Source: Hydractinia symbiolongicarpus
Lineage: Eukaryota > Cnidaria > Hydrozoa > Anthoathecata > Hydractiniidae
NCBI RefSeq assembly: GCF_029227915.1
Contig: NC_079885.1
Coordinates: 15,077,001 to 15,141,000 of the forward strand
Length of the DNA: 64,000 nucleotides
Reading direction: 5' to 3'
Shown: positions 63,347 through 64,000 of the stretch, one piece after another
How positions within the stretch are numbered: position 1 is the stretch's first letter
How the letters are laid out: every line of letters starts with the position of its first letter
Made by a program: the position numbers and the translations under genes
Notes under the pieces: generated by a model
Told to the model about the DNA's origin: nothing
Database searches by the model: none
What the model saw: only the letters and a program-made list of their open reading frames with translations

Positions 63347-63795
63347 ATGACTATTTCACGTTACATTATTTATCATTACGACTGTGACGTATCTTTTTTA
63401 CGCAATAGCCGCTGAGTAAATCAAGTAAGGGACGTGATTAGAAGTTGCTTTCCCTTCAAAACGGCTACAATCTTGCTGCAATAAATGCGCCACGTCGCAA
63501 ATAAATGGATTACGAGCGTCAGACAAAGAAAATGGCGATGTAGTTAATTTGCTAAATAACTTTGTCATATGAAAATTAAGTCTGAAAGTACCCTAGATTG
63601 CCTTCGTTGGAACTTTTTACCGGAAATCTTAAAGCGCATTGTTGTCGTAATTAATGGATAGCGCTTGAAATGGGCTTTCAAATGCACTTAAAAACGACCT
63701 ATTTCGGATGATCCAGTCAAGAAATATGACCTTTAAAGTTTAAACCATTTTCGATGTAATGTGCTATCAAATCTTAGATATCTGCCCGTTTGTTT

Positions 63796-63915
63796 GTCTA
63801 CGACCATACCACGATGAACACACCTGTTCTCGTCCGATCACGGAAGTTAAGCATCGTCGGGCCGGGATAGTACTTGGATGGGGGACCGCCTGGGAACTCC
63901 CGGTGTCGTAGGCTA
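63796..63915 (+). rRNA. 5S rRNA gene 96
   Basis: Duplicate of gene 94 at 1,137 bp, with the TATCAAAT upstream variant. The window ends 85 bases into the following spacer. Confidence 0.97.
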
Positions 63916-64000
63916 TTGACTTTTTCACGTTACATTAATTATCATTACGACTGTGACATATCTTTTTTACGCAATAGCCCCTGAGTAAATCAAGTAAGGG

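Larger units (their letters stand above)
1..64000 (+). repeat. Tandem 5S rDNA array (96 units, about 569 bp each)
   Basis: The same unit recurs from end to end: a 5S gene of about 120 nt, then an AT-rich spacer of about 449 nt. Gene-to-gene distances are mostly 569 bp; 567, 568, 570 and 571 are explained by small indels. All 96 genes point the same way. The only interruptions are five copies of one 1,893-bp retrotransposon fragment. Neighbouring units share private variants in blocks, which is the pattern expected of concerted evolution by unequal exchange. Both window edges fall inside spacers, so the array extends further on both sides. Confidence 0.98.
61985..64000 (+). repeat. Two-unit tandem duplication (1,137 bp offset)
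   Basis: Genes 93-94 and 95-96 with most of their spacers repeat at an offset of 1,137 bp. The right copy is cut by the window end. The left boundary is approximate. Confidence 0.8.

Noticed and set aside
1-64000. CRISPR array or bacterial repeat system
   Set aside because: The repeat unit is 569 bp, contains a eukaryotic 5S gene with pol III signals, and has no short direct repeats with unique spacers.

Overview
The window is one uninterrupted head-to-tail array of eukaryotic 5S ribosomal RNA genes. I count 96 complete 5S genes, all on the + strand. Each is about 119-120 nt and is followed by an AT-rich spacer of about 449 nt, giving a unit of about 569 bp (range 567-571). The window starts and ends inside spacers. 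Each gene has the 9-bp terminal helix (+1 to +9 with +110 to +118), an internal control region (A box, intermediate element, C box), and a T5 pol III stop at about +126. No single-copy protein gene is present, and nothing looks bacterial or viral.

The only other component is a 1,893-bp, 5'-truncated non-LTR retrotransposon. It occurs five times (14801, 20106, 24275, 31289, 34888), always on the - strand, always at the same base of the spacer, and always beside the same variant 5S units. It encodes reverse transcriptase with TDLSKAFD, GLPQGSILGP and YADD motifs and a C-terminal CPCRICK cysteine cluster. All five copies share one frameshifting defect. This is therefore one insertion multiplied by exchange within the array, not five transpositions. 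The retrotransposon reading frame runs without a break into the spacer, so part of the 5S spacer may itself be old retrotransposon sequence.

Layout. 1-7 kb: units with T or A at +101 and much private variation. 7-14.8 kb: mixed classes, including a T36/G67/A102 gene haplotype. 14.8-36.8 kb: the five retrotransposon copies, separated by 6, 4, 9 and 3 5S genes. 22.9-30.2 kb is duplicated at 33.5-40.8 kb (offset 10,613 bp). 40.9-43.0 kb is duplicated at 43.7-45.9 kb (offset 2,845 bp). 46-64 kb: other higher-order repeats (1,709-bp trimers, a 1,704-bp block, a 1,137-bp dimer), including one visibly chimeric 5S gene.

Organism: the 5S sequence is metazoan-like. The reverse transcriptase resembles the jockey/CR1-like elements common in cnidarians and other invertebrates, so an AT-rich invertebrate, possibly a cnidarian, is my guess, with low confidence at that level. 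Gene positions below (+n) are numbered from the first base of each 5S gene; variants are given against the window consensus, with A at +101.
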